NCBI GenBank assembly: GCA_002337545.1
Contig: DDGE01000047.1
Coordinates: forward strand, 6,184 to 36,288
Direction: 5' to 3'
DNA from: Phycisphaerales bacterium UBA1910
GTDB lineage: Bacteria; Planctomycetota; Phycisphaerae; Phycisphaerales; UBA1924
Length of the DNA stretch: 30,105 nucleotides
Position 1 is the stretch's first letter. The number at the start of each line of letters is the position of its first letter. Position numbers and translations under genes: made by a program. Below are positions 1 to 7,755 of this stretch, piece by piece. The notes under the pieces are model-generated. The model was not told where the DNA came from, did not search any database, and worked only from the letters and a program-made list of their open reading frames with translations.

Positions 1-911
1 GCGACGACCGGCCCGAGGATGAACGCACCGGGGACACCGATCAGGAAGTAGCCGATGGAGAACACGATGCCCTGGATGAAGGCGATGGTGATCCGCCCTC
101 GGATGAATCCCGAAATGACCGCATCGAACTTCACCAGCAAATCGATGATGCGGTCTCGGTTTTTGTCTGGAAGCAGCTTCGTGCCAAACTGCTTGAGTTG
201 AATCCACTCGGTGGCCGTGAAGAAGAAAAAGAATGCTGTAACGAACACCATGAACGACAATCCAAACGCAGCCCCGATGAGCCCAAAGATCCGGTTCATG
301 AGATCGACACTCACACTCGCGGTCGTCTTGGCGATCTGTTCCTGATTCGTCGCGATCCAATCGATCGCGGCGTCGAGCGCCCTCCCCATCGATGAGTCTT
401 CGTCTGTTTCTGATTGCCGGATTTCGTCGTAGACCCAAAGAAATGCGTCCGGAACGGATTCCGACTCCGTTTCAGCGGTGCCCGCGAGAACTGCTCTTTC
501 CGCGTCCGCATCCTGTCCCTTGAGTGCTTCGTTTACGCGATCGATATTCGAAATCGTATTCGTCGTGAAGGTGAACAACTGCCCCGCAGCGTATGCCCCG
601 CCCGCCGTGATTGGGAGCACCACACCAACGATGAGCACCACCATGATCGAAATAACCGAAACACGCCGCGAAGAACCAAACCTCTTCATGATCCATACGA
701 TGACCGGCTCGAAGAGATACGCGAGCAATATCGCCAGCAGCAGCGGCACGGTGACGACGGAGGTTTTCTGACCGATGATGATCAGGGCAAAGATGCCCAG
801 CCCGAGCAGCACATCGCGGATGGGCTGCATCTGCCAGAGGTGCATGCGCGACCAGACGGGCGCTTCGCGGTCTTGTTGCTGCGGGGCGTTGGTATGGGGC
901 TCATCGGGCAT
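1..911 (-). CDS. AI-2E/PerM-family transporter (3' part outside the window)
   Basis: Only the first ~303 codons are visible; the gene runs off the left edge. The start is the ATG at 911, opening MPDEPHTNAP. After a short cytoplasmic tail come two hydrophobic segments at about residues 33-68, a third at about 82-105, then a polar soluble stretch rich in Glu/Asp/Ser (about 110-190), and further membrane segments from about 205 onward, including a run of five to six Phe. The visible end reads SIGYFLIGVPGAFILGPVV, the amphipathic glycine-rich pattern typical of the AI-2E exporter/PerM family. Family members are putative exporters of signalling molecules or Na+/H+ antiporters, so the substrate cannot be assigned. 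No convincing Shine-Dalgarno is visible. The next gene upstream, on the same strand, is about 50 bases away. Confidence 0.8.
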   Translation of the reverse strand, partial: MPDEPHTNAPQQQDREAPVWSRMHLWQMQPIRDVLLGLGIFALIIIGQKTSVVTVPLLLAILLAYLFEPVIVWIMKRFGSSRRVSVISIMVVLIVGVVLPITAGGAYAAGQLFTFTTNTISNIDRVNEALKGQDADAERAVLAGTAETESESVPDAFLWVYDEIRQSETDEDSSMGRALDAAIDWIATNQEQIAKTTASVSVDLMNRIFGLIGAAFGLSFMVFVTAFFFFFTATEWIQLKQFGTKLLPDKNRDRIIDLLVKFDAVISGFIRGRITIAFIQGIVFSIGYFLIGVPGAFILGPVV

Positions 912-962
912 AGCGATAGCATAGCCGGTATCGTGATTTCGCGCTGGGAATCAGGAATGTGA

Positions 963-1397
963 TCAGGAGTTGATTGTGAGCGGGCGGTTACCGCGTGATG
1001 GATCCGGGAAGACATCATCGAACTCATAGATGCCGTCGAAGTCTTCGATCTGATCCTCTTCCGTGGTCCGCATGAGCCCCGCGTCGACCATCGCGAAGAT
1101 GATCTTCCCGAAATCGATCGTGTAGTAGATGCCCCACTTGTTGAGGACGGACTTGGCCATCATCCCGTAGCGATCGATCGCGTACTCCTTGAGCCCGATG
1201 CATAACTCGTGCCCGGAGACATGACGGGATTCATCGCTCAATCCGAGTTCGAGCATTGTCTCATCGTCACGGTTACCGTGGACCATCTCCACGGTATGCG
1301 CGAGCCCATCTCGGATAAACGGGAAACACATCGGCGAGTAGCCTCCGGCCCGGTCCATGATGTCTTTGAGATCGATCTGTACTTCGTGACTGCTCAT
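963..1397 (-). CDS. Minf_1886-family protein of unknown function
   Basis: A 144-residue soluble protein with no signal peptide or membrane segment. The start at 1397 (MSSHEVQIDL) was chosen over an in-frame ATG at 1490 because an AAGAAGG ribosome binding site lies about 8 bases upstream and the extra 31 residues look non-conserved. The sequence has the small-protein pattern I associate with the Minf_1886 family (restricted mainly to Planctomycetes and Verrucomicrobia): an N-terminal helix with DIMDRAGGY, then FIRDGLAHTVEMVHG, then HVSGHELCIGLKEYAIDRYG and a C-terminal acidic segment. No catalytic motif is evident and no function is known. The family call is from memory and moderately sure. 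Confidence 0.7.
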   Translation of the reverse strand: MSSHEVQIDLKDIMDRAGGYSPMCFPFIRDGLAHTVEMVHGNRDDETMLELGLSDESRHVSGHELCIGLKEYAIDRYGMMAKSVLNKWGIYYTIDFGKIIFAMVDAGLMRTTEEDQIEDFDGIYEFDDVFPDPSRGNRPLTINS

Positions 1398-1496
1398 TGC
1401 ACACCTTCTTCGCACGCCTGGTGCGTGCAGGATTCTATGCGTCTCCAAGTCTATCGGGAAAGGAGGGCATCTCCTTGCATCTTTTCGCACCGAGGC

Positions 1497-2111
1497 TCAG
1501 CTCGGATCCATCCGCGTCACCCATCGCAAGGGTTTCTCAACCCACTCCTGCGCATTTGAAATTCCGATCCGAGGCGTACACTCGACATCCTCATCCGCGA
1601 TCGCAACCCCTTGCAGGATGGCAATCTGGGATGATTGGAGAAGATGAACGCCGTCCAGAGTGCGATCAATCGCGAATGCCTGGCACAGTTTGCCGGGGCC
1701 GTCGCACAGATGACGATCTTTTAATGCGTGTTTACGAGGCTTGATCGTGCGGAGTGTTCGCATCATGTCCGTACCCAAATTAGGGAAAACCGCCCGGATA
1801 AGTACGGCCGCGGGATGTTCATTTTTCAGGCACGACACATTAAAACAATGATGCATCCCATAGGTAAAGTAGACATACGCGGTTCCCGGCATCGCCCACA
1901 TCGACTCGTTTCGTGGCGTTCTTCTCCCACCAAATGCGTGCGAAGCCCGATCCTCGGGTCCAACATACGCCTCGGTCTCGCAGATGTACCCTCGCAGCCG
2001 CGTGCCGTCGATCAGCGTTCGTTCCAAGACACAGCCGAGCAGATCCCGCGCCACGATGGCTGCGGATCGCTCGTAAAACGCCTGATCGAGGTGGCTTCCC
2101 GGCTCGTGCAT
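1497..2111 (-). CDS. DNA-3-methyladenine glycosylase (AAG/MPG type)
   Basis: A base-excision repair enzyme that removes alkylated purines such as 3-methyladenine. The 204-residue protein from the ATG at 2111 (MHEPGSHLDQ) has the usual size for bacterial AAG-type enzymes. It shows the family blocks in order: AAIVARDLLGCVLER, then the catalytic-region motif ICETEAYVGPEDRASHAF (with the conserved Glu of ETEAY), then GTAYVYFTYGMHHCFNV and the AAVLIRAVFP segment, and finally LCDGPGKLCQAFAID. In-frame ATGs upstream (2171, 2219) would overlap the divergent lipoprotein gene and add a Cys-rich stretch unlike the family, so the shorter start is preferred, although no Shine-Dalgarno supports it. Confidence 0.9.
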   Translation of the reverse strand: MHEPGSHLDQAFYERSAAIVARDLLGCVLERTLIDGTRLRGYICETEAYVGPEDRASHAFGGRRTPRNESMWAMPGTAYVYFTYGMHHCFNVSCLKNEHPAAVLIRAVFPNLGTDMMRTLRTIKPRKHALKDRHLCDGPGKLCQAFAIDRTLDGVHLLQSSQIAILQGVAIADEDVECTPRIGISNAQEWVEKPLRWVTRMDPS

Positions 2112-2169
2112 CGAATGATTGAACGCGTCCGAACACATGCAGGCAACAACGCACGCACAAGGAGACTGC

Positions 2170-2745
2170 ATGGCATCTGACCCACTGAAACAAACTGGAG
2201 CAGTCACATGCATCTTCATCCTCGCGATCGGATCACTGATGATCGCGTCGTGTCGGCATTACTCGCTTGGGTTGCGCCGAGATGCCGAGCGAGTGCGCAC
2301 GCCGTACTTCCCCACGATCACCGCTGAGAACCTGAACAATGAAAAGGTAACACTTCCGGAAGATTTCAATGGGAATCCCCTGCTCGTCCTGGTCGCGTAC
2401 AAGCAAAAGCAGCAGACCAACATCAACACCTGGCTCGATCGTATGGACGAGATCGAATCCGCGATCCCCGGCGTGCAGATCATCGAGACCCCCACCATCT
2501 CCAGCGGTAAATGGGGATGGATGGCCGGGTTCATCGACGGCGGCATGCGTTCGGGTATCCCCGACACCGAAGCACGCGCCCGAACCATCACGCTCTACAC
2601 CGATGTGAGTTTGTTCAATCAGGCACTCAATATCGAATCGGTGGACACGATCTACGCGGTGCTGCTCGATCGGGATGGGGAGATCGTAGAGATGGTTGCG
2701 GGTGATTACACACCGGCAAAGCTCGACACACTCCGCCCGAACTGA
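2170..2745 (+). CDS. Predicted lipoprotein, possibly ATP10/thioredoxin-fold like
   Basis: A 191-residue secreted protein. The start at 2170 (MASDPLKQTG) has AAGGAG six bases upstream and is preferred over the ATG at 2119. A hydrophobic segment (about residues 12-27) ends in the lipobox IASC, with Cys28 as the probable lipidation site. The mature part begins with a segment like the entry strand of peroxiredoxin/thioredoxin folds (YFPTITAENLNNEKVTLPEDFNG... then LLVLVAY), but there is no CxxC motif. The later IPDTEARARTITLYTD and IYAVLLDRDGEIV blocks resemble ATP10-type proteins, which assist ATP synthase assembly in mitochondria. That resemblance is my weak inference. The neighbour downstream is an AhpD-like gene on the same strand. 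Confidence 0.6.
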   Translation: MASDPLKQTGAVTCIFILAIGSLMIASCRHYSLGLRRDAERVRTPYFPTITAENLNNEKVTLPEDFNGNPLLVLVAYKQKQQTNINTWLDRMDEIESAIPGVQIIETPTISSGKWGWMAGFIDGGMRSGIPDTEARARTITLYTDVSLFNQALNIESVDTIYAVLLDRDGEIVEMVAGDYTPAKLDTLRPN

Positions 2746-2808
2746 GACCGCATCACGCCTGTTCGCCTACGATGCCGCTGAGAAACAGAGCGTCAGGAGA
2801 GCACACGC

Positions 2809-3273
2809 ATGAGCACTCGATTCCACCCCGAGAAACTGTCCCCCGAGTCGTACCGCGCGATGTACAACTTCGAGCTTTCGTTCGTGGATTGCGCCATCGA
2901 GCTCCCGCTGCGTGAGCTCGTCAAGCTCCGCGCATCGCAGATGAACAAGTGCGCGTTCTGCATCGATATGCACTGGAAGGACGCCCGAGCCGGCGGCGAG
3001 TCCGAGCAGCGTCTGTACGGGCTCAGCGCATGGGAAGAAAGCCCGTACTACACCGATCGCGAACGGGCGGCGCTCCGTTGGACCGAAGCCGTCACGCACC
3101 TCCACGACGGCGGTGTTTCCGACGAGGTCTACAACGAAGTATCCGCTCATTTCTCCGAGAAGGAACTCAGCGATCTCACCGGCGTGATCGTCGCGATCAA
3201 CGCATGGAACCGGTTCGCTGTTGCGAGCCGAGCGCACGCGGGTGACTATCAGCCGCAGATCGCGAATGCCTGA
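2809..3273 (+). CDS. Carboxymuconolactone decarboxylase / AhpD-like family protein
   Basis: A 154-residue soluble protein of the AhpD-like all-helical fold. The signature is KCAFCIDMHWKDAR, giving Cys48-x-x-Cys51-x-x-x-His55, the redox/proton-relay motif of alkylhydroperoxidase AhpD-type members. The preceding LRELVKLRASQMN and following YTDRERAALRWTEAVT segments also match the family. Members with this motif reduce peroxides or peroxiredoxins via a thiol pair; the physiological partner here is not visible. The start is supported by CAGGAG about 10-12 bases upstream. The gene lies 63 bases after the lipoprotein gene and is followed by a strong terminator, so the two may be cotranscribed. Confidence 0.9.
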   Translation: MSTRFHPEKLSPESYRAMYNFELSFVDCAIELPLRELVKLRASQMNKCAFCIDMHWKDARAGGESEQRLYGLSAWEESPYYTDRERAALRWTEAVTHLHDGGVSDEVYNEVSAHFSEKELSDLTGVIVAINAWNRFAVASRAHAGDYQPQIANA

Positions 3274-3293
3274 CGCACCAACCATTCAATGAG

Positions 3294-3322
3294 AAAGGGC
3301 GATCAACACGATCGCCCTTTTT
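3294..3322 (+). terminator. Intrinsic terminator after the AhpD-like gene
   Basis: A perfect 8-bp stem GGGCGATC / GATCGCCC with a five-base loop (AACAC) is followed by five T. Three A before the stem can pair with the T-tract, so it may also work weakly for the convergent ccsA transcript, whose stop is at 3342. Confidence 0.9.
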
Positions 3323-3341
3323 GTATGCAGTTCAACCCGAA

Positions 3342-5129
3342 TCACGCGTACGCGTGCAGGCCCGGCAGCAGCAGGTTCACACCGAAGTAGGTCCAGAGCA
3401 TCACGATGAACCCCGCGACGCTCAGCCACGCCGTGGTGAGCCCGCGATCCTTAAGGTTCATAAATCGCACATGGATGACGATCAGGTAGACGATCCAGGT
3501 GACGAGCGCCCAGGTCTCCTTCGGATCGAACGCCCACCATCGCCCCCACGAGTGGTCCGCCCACCATGCGCCGAGGAGGGTCCCGACGCCGAGTGTCCAG
3601 AACGCGAGTTGGAGGATCGTCATCGTCGCAGTATCGAGATCCTTGAGGGTGCGCTGCACGCCCATTGGTTTCTTGGGAGAGCCGTCATCGATCGTGCTCA
3701 GCGCGCCTGTCGCGAGCGCCGGGGCTTCGCCTCTTAAAAACTTGGCACTGTAATAGGTGCCGAGATAGAACAGACTCACAATAAACCCGAGCGTGATGAG
3801 CCCGTAGCTTGTCAGCACGGTCGTCACATGGTATTTGAGCAGCACCGAGGTATTGAGGATCGCGGCTTCGCGTTCGATGGTTTCGCCGGGGATCCCCGTG
3901 GTCGTCGCGGTGATGAGGATCAGGAACCCCGTCCCCGCGGCAGCGGCGCCGAACAACCACTGCTTCTTCCACAGCATCAACCCCGCGCCGACGAGTGCCG
4001 CGAAGAACGAGATCCCTGTCATGGACTCGAACTGGTTCTGGATCGCGAACCGTTCCGCGATAAGTGATCGGAGCGTGAACCCGAACCCGTGGAACCCGAT
4101 CGCGATGAACAGCAAGACGACACCGAGCATCGCGAGCCATTTGCGTCCTGTGCCGAACGCGAGGATCAACGCGACGAGCGAGAGCAGATACACCCACAGG
4201 CCGATCTCAAACGCATGCGCCTTGTTGTAGATCGCTTCGAGTTTGGGGCTCGCCGCCTGCTGGGTCTCCGGATTGATCTGGGCTAATGCGTCTGCGAGTT
4301 CTTGTGCGGCGAGGTTTACACCTTCCGCATCGCTCGCACGCCAAGCAAGCGTGAGGCGTGTCGCGGCTTCGCGTGCAGGAGTGTTCGACGCGAGTGAGCC
4401 GAGATGTTTCCACGGATCATCCGCGTTGGCAGGTGCGACCAGGTTGAGATTTACCACGGCGTTCAGGAATAGATTCTTACTCTGATCGAGCCTGCCGACC
4501 GCCGCCCGGAAGGGTTCGGACGATTCGTACTTCGCGAAGGCCGCTTCGATGTACAGATCCGCCATACGAGGGGAGACCATCCCGGTCTTTAGCCATCCTT
4601 CTCGATTGAAGTTGGCACCCTCGTTTCGCGGGTCCTGTTCATATTCATAGAGAATCGCTTGACGCAAGGGCAGGTAGTTGATCCCGAGCACCGGCCGATC
4701 GAGGTAGTAGATCGGATCGATCATGATGTCGAACATCGTGAACATGGGATCATATTTGATCTTCTCAACGGACTTGGTGGTCCCGTCCGGGTTCTGCTCA
4801 ACGATGAGATCAAAGAGCTTGTTCTTCCCCGTCAGCCTGGAAACCGTTTCCTCCGCAAGGGTAGTGAGAATCTTGACGCGTCCATTATGGAACACCGTCG
4901 AAGTTTCTAGCGGCGACAGGTCAACCTCGTCCGCGAACGCGGCTTTCTCTTCCGTGCTCAGACCGAGCGCGATGGGCTGCCCGAATGGATTCACAACCTG
5001 ATCCGCGTTGCCCGAAACGATTTGCGACTCTGGGTGAGCATTCCCGTCGGGAGCTTGTTGCGCATAAGCAAACGAGACCCCCATCGCGATCGCGAAGAAA
5101 CTCATGCATCGAATGATGACCTGGTTCAT
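3342..5129 (-). CDS. ccsA: CcsA/ResC-type cytochrome c biogenesis protein with a periplasmic N-terminal domain
   Basis: A system II haem-handling subunit that works with ResB to deliver and attach haem to apocytochromes c on the outer face of the membrane. Of 595 residues, about 1-23 form a signal peptide or first membrane helix (ending SFAYAQ), about 24-305 are a soluble extracytoplasmic region, and the rest is polytopic. The tryptophan-rich haem-binding motif is clear at residues 527-545 (SWGRWWAFDPKETWALVTW). Candidate haem-ligand histidines include GFHGFG, the KYHVTTVLTSYG segment and His592 near the C-terminus (GLHAYA). The start overlaps the stop of resB by four bases (ATGA) and has AAGGAGG upstream, so translation is probably coupled. 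The long N-terminal domain is larger than in compact CcsA proteins. Confidence 0.92.
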   Translation of the reverse strand: MNQVIIRCMSFFAIAMGVSFAYAQQAPDGNAHPESQIVSGNADQVVNPFGQPIALGLSTEEKAAFADEVDLSPLETSTVFHNGRVKILTTLAEETVSRLTGKNKLFDLIVEQNPDGTTKSVEKIKYDPMFTMFDIMIDPIYYLDRPVLGINYLPLRQAILYEYEQDPRNEGANFNREGWLKTGMVSPRMADLYIEAAFAKYESSEPFRAAVGRLDQSKNLFLNAVVNLNLVAPANADDPWKHLGSLASNTPAREAATRLTLAWRASDAEGVNLAAQELADALAQINPETQQAASPKLEAIYNKAHAFEIGLWVYLLSLVALILAFGTGRKWLAMLGVVLLFIAIGFHGFGFTLRSLIAERFAIQNQFESMTGISFFAALVGAGLMLWKKQWLFGAAAAGTGFLILITATTTGIPGETIEREAAILNTSVLLKYHVTTVLTSYGLITLGFIVSLFYLGTYYSAKFLRGEAPALATGALSTIDDGSPKKPMGVQRTLKDLDTATMTILQLAFWTLGVGTLLGAWWADHSWGRWWAFDPKETWALVTWIVYLIVIHVRFMNLKDRGLTTAWLSVAGFIVMLWTYFGVNLLLPGLHAYA

Positions 5130-7690
5130 GCGTGTGCCTCCTTGGGCTTTGGTTTCGCGTGCAATGCTGCGAGCCTGCGCTTCTCACGCCGCACGAGATA
5201 GGGCTTGAAGTAGAACGCCCATGGGATCCCGATCGACATCAGGATGGAACCGAACGCGATGATGTGGATCCCGGGATTATTGCCGACACCGAGGATTGTA
5301 AAGTTGGCTCGCGGCTCATCGAGCATGCCCTGATCGACCATCTGCTGGGACTGTTCCCAACCGTTCCGGTCCCAACCAGACTGAGAGAGCTTGAACTGGT
5401 TCGGATCCATTCCAGCACGGAGCCGCGTAATTGTGTTCGTCAGCCACGACTTCTCCGGGTCCCAATGGAATGGCGCCCGCAAGGGGTTGTTGAGTTTCAC
5501 GACATGATCGAATGACTCGAACTCGGGTTTGGGACCACCATAAAACGGGTTGGGCATCACCCGCACCACCGATTGGTAATCCCGCGGAGCACCGCGATGG
5601 TCGTACGCGATCATTTCAAAGTCTACGAGCGCCAACTCAAAGCCGGGGAACTCCCGCTGGTAGCGTCCGAAGACGAGCATGATGTTTCGTCCATCCGGGA
5701 GGGTAACCTTTGTGCGTTGATCCTGCTGAATCGAAACATACTGAGCAAAGGGCAACCAGACCACCTCAGACCAGGACTCGCGTTGATCAGTCGCATCGAG
5801 CGAAACCTCGACCCCGACGAGCGCTTCACGATATGACCCGGCGACGGACTTATCGCGATCTTCAAGACGCACCGGGAACGGGCGTTGGATGGTATCCGCG
5901 TGTTCCCATTCTGCGGCGATATGCAGGTCCAGCCGGTCATTCTGCGTGTTGGGTATCAGATCAAGCAGCCACTTTTCCTGTGTGACATTGGCGGCCCGAA
6001 CGCTCCCGCCCGCCTGGCGCATGATTGCCCGGATCTGCTCACCTCCAGATCCATCGGCCTGCTCATCGAGATAGAGCTGAAGCTTGGTCGCATCGATGTA
6101 CGCCACACGAATGCTCGGATCGGGGTCTGAGCGTGCCGGGCGACCGCCTGGCGTCGGTGTCAGATCCTGGTTGAGCTCCGGGAAACGGTGGAACACCCAG
6201 CGGGTGAACTCCTTTGCGGGTTGGTCGCCGCTCGGAGCTTTGATCATCCTCAAAATTGCAACGGAACTCGTAGCGCCCTCATATCCCGGTGTAATGATCG
6301 GGAAGGGTGGTTCCTGAGCGAGTTGCTCAACCACGACTGTCCAAGGGGAGTTCACCACTGGAATCCGCGTACCGGGCGCGACCGGGACCGCGATCCGGCG
6401 TCCGGTTTCCGGGATCTCGATTATGAGCCCGTGCTGGAAATCTACACGGAAATCTTGGCGAAGATCCTCCCAGCGTTGGGATTCCATACCCTGGGTATAT
6501 TCAAGCGCGATGACATCGTTTGATCGCACTCGGTTCGCGGGATCACCGATAAACAGATTGAAGTTTACGAATGGGAGCGAGTCCTCAACGATCCCATCGG
6601 GAGCGTTTCGATTGAAGTGAAGATCGACGCGACGATACGGGTTTGCCTCGCCATCAACCGGCTGCGATGCTTGGAACCACTCCGTGTCTAAGGTCGCGTA
6701 TGGTGCGAATCCCACAACTCGGAACCTGATATCCGGATCGACCAGTGTGCCCATCCCGGCGGGGATCGCCTGGTTGAGTGTCCGACCGTCATCGGTTTCT
6801 TCCAACTCGCGATCGATAATCTCCGAAAGGGTCGTCACTCCCTCCGGAACTCCTGCATTCAACCCGTAGGCGTTGTAGAGCGGGAGCTTGTCGAGCGCAC
6901 GCTGCTCGAAGCGAGGCTGCGCGTTCGGTGTGCGTGCCTGCGCCACATACAACGCGACATCCTCGCGATCATAAAACGCACGCTGCGATGGCCCGGGGAG
7001 CGTATCGGTCCCGGCGGGGAGGAGGGTGTCGCCCTCGAGTTTGAATCGTTGATAAAAGATGGAGCCGAGCGCGATGACAACGATGCCCGTGTGCACACTC
7101 AGCACACCAAGGTTCTTGAAGCTGAACTCGATACGACGAACGGTCGCCACGATCATGTTCACTACAAAGAGGAGCAGGGCCAGCCGCATCGGCCACCACG
7201 CGTAGAACTCGAGCTCCGTCATTTCAAGGATCGGTAGCCGCCGTACGGTGGTGGATTTGTATTCTTCCACTACCGAGCGGAAGAGCATGAACCCGGACCC
7301 ATCACTGGTGTGGTACTTGAGATTCGGCCAGATCATGCTGGTCCATAGCATGGTCAATCCGATACCCATCGCGATCACAACGACGAAGGAAACGATGAAC
7401 CGCGCGGCTCTGGATTGATCGCTCAAGGCTTTTCGTACAATGACGAACCAGAGGAACATCGGAATACCGAGCAGGGCGAGATACATTGTGCTGACGATCA
7501 GTAGCGTCGGTATGCGTGCAAGCATTCCGACGGGTACCGATGCGAGTGTCGCGTACAACGAAACAAACAGAAGCAAGACCACCGCGAGTGGGATCGAACT
7601 GAATGCTCGGAGAACGAGACGCAAAGGTATCCATGCGCCCGTGAGGTTCGCATCTTCCCATGCCTTGTTGCGCTGCCATTTTTTGCTCAT
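5126..7690 (-). CDS. resB: ResB-family cytochrome c biogenesis protein
   Basis: Partner of CcsA in system II cytochrome c maturation. In this 854-residue protein, membrane segments lie at about 31-52, 60-85, 96-120, 167-187 and 194-213, followed by a very large extracytoplasmic domain (about 215-805) and a final helix at about 807-828. The GVLSVHTGIVVIALGS segment holds a membrane histidine (His200), and the last helix carries another (His809, GIHIIAFGS), both in positions where ResB proteins hold haem-relevant histidines. The C-terminus is short, basic and presumably cytoplasmic. It overlaps ccsA by four bases and follows the amidohydrolase gene by 65 bases. No strong Shine-Dalgarno is seen directly before the ATG. 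The ResB-plus-CcsA adjacency supports both calls. Confidence 0.9.
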   Translation of the reverse strand: MSKKWQRNKAWEDANLTGAWIPLRLVLRAFSSIPLAVVLLLFVSLYATLASVPVGMLARIPTLLIVSTMYLALLGIPMFLWFVIVRKALSDQSRAARFIVSFVVVIAMGIGLTMLWTSMIWPNLKYHTSDGSGFMLFRSVVEEYKSTTVRRLPILEMTELEFYAWWPMRLALLLFVVNMIVATVRRIEFSFKNLGVLSVHTGIVVIALGSIFYQRFKLEGDTLLPAGTDTLPGPSQRAFYDREDVALYVAQARTPNAQPRFEQRALDKLPLYNAYGLNAGVPEGVTTLSEIIDRELEETDDGRTLNQAIPAGMGTLVDPDIRFRVVGFAPYATLDTEWFQASQPVDGEANPYRRVDLHFNRNAPDGIVEDSLPFVNFNLFIGDPANRVRSNDVIALEYTQGMESQRWEDLRQDFRVDFQHGLIIEIPETGRRIAVPVAPGTRIPVVNSPWTVVVEQLAQEPPFPIITPGYEGATSSVAILRMIKAPSGDQPAKEFTRWVFHRFPELNQDLTPTPGGRPARSDPDPSIRVAYIDATKLQLYLDEQADGSGGEQIRAIMRQAGGSVRAANVTQEKWLLDLIPNTQNDRLDLHIAAEWEHADTIQRPFPVRLEDRDKSVAGSYREALVGVEVSLDATDQRESWSEVVWLPFAQYVSIQQDQRTKVTLPDGRNIMLVFGRYQREFPGFELALVDFEMIAYDHRGAPRDYQSVVRVMPNPFYGGPKPEFESFDHVVKLNNPLRAPFHWDPEKSWLTNTITRLRAGMDPNQFKLSQSGWDRNGWEQSQQMVDQGMLDEPRANFTILGVGNNPGIHIIAFGSILMSIGIPWAFYFKPYLVRREKRRLAALHAKPKPKEAHA

Positions 7691-7755
7691 TGGAGTTCGC
7701 TTGCTCCGTTTCTATTTAACAGGAATGGTACGCATCAAATCGGAATTGTTCTCGA

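Noticed and set aside
1460..1476. AAGGAG/CTCCTT hairpin downstream of the glycosylase gene as a terminator
   Set aside because: The stem is only six pairs and no U-tract follows on the minus strand.
2119..2169. Longer start for the lipoprotein gene
   Set aside because: The ATG at 2170 has a good ribosome binding site and gives a clean lipoprotein signal; the longer form adds a polar stretch before it.
7691..7755. TTGATG plus AT-rich hexamers upstream of resB as a promoter
   Set aside because: No arrangement gives a good -10 at 16-18 base spacing.
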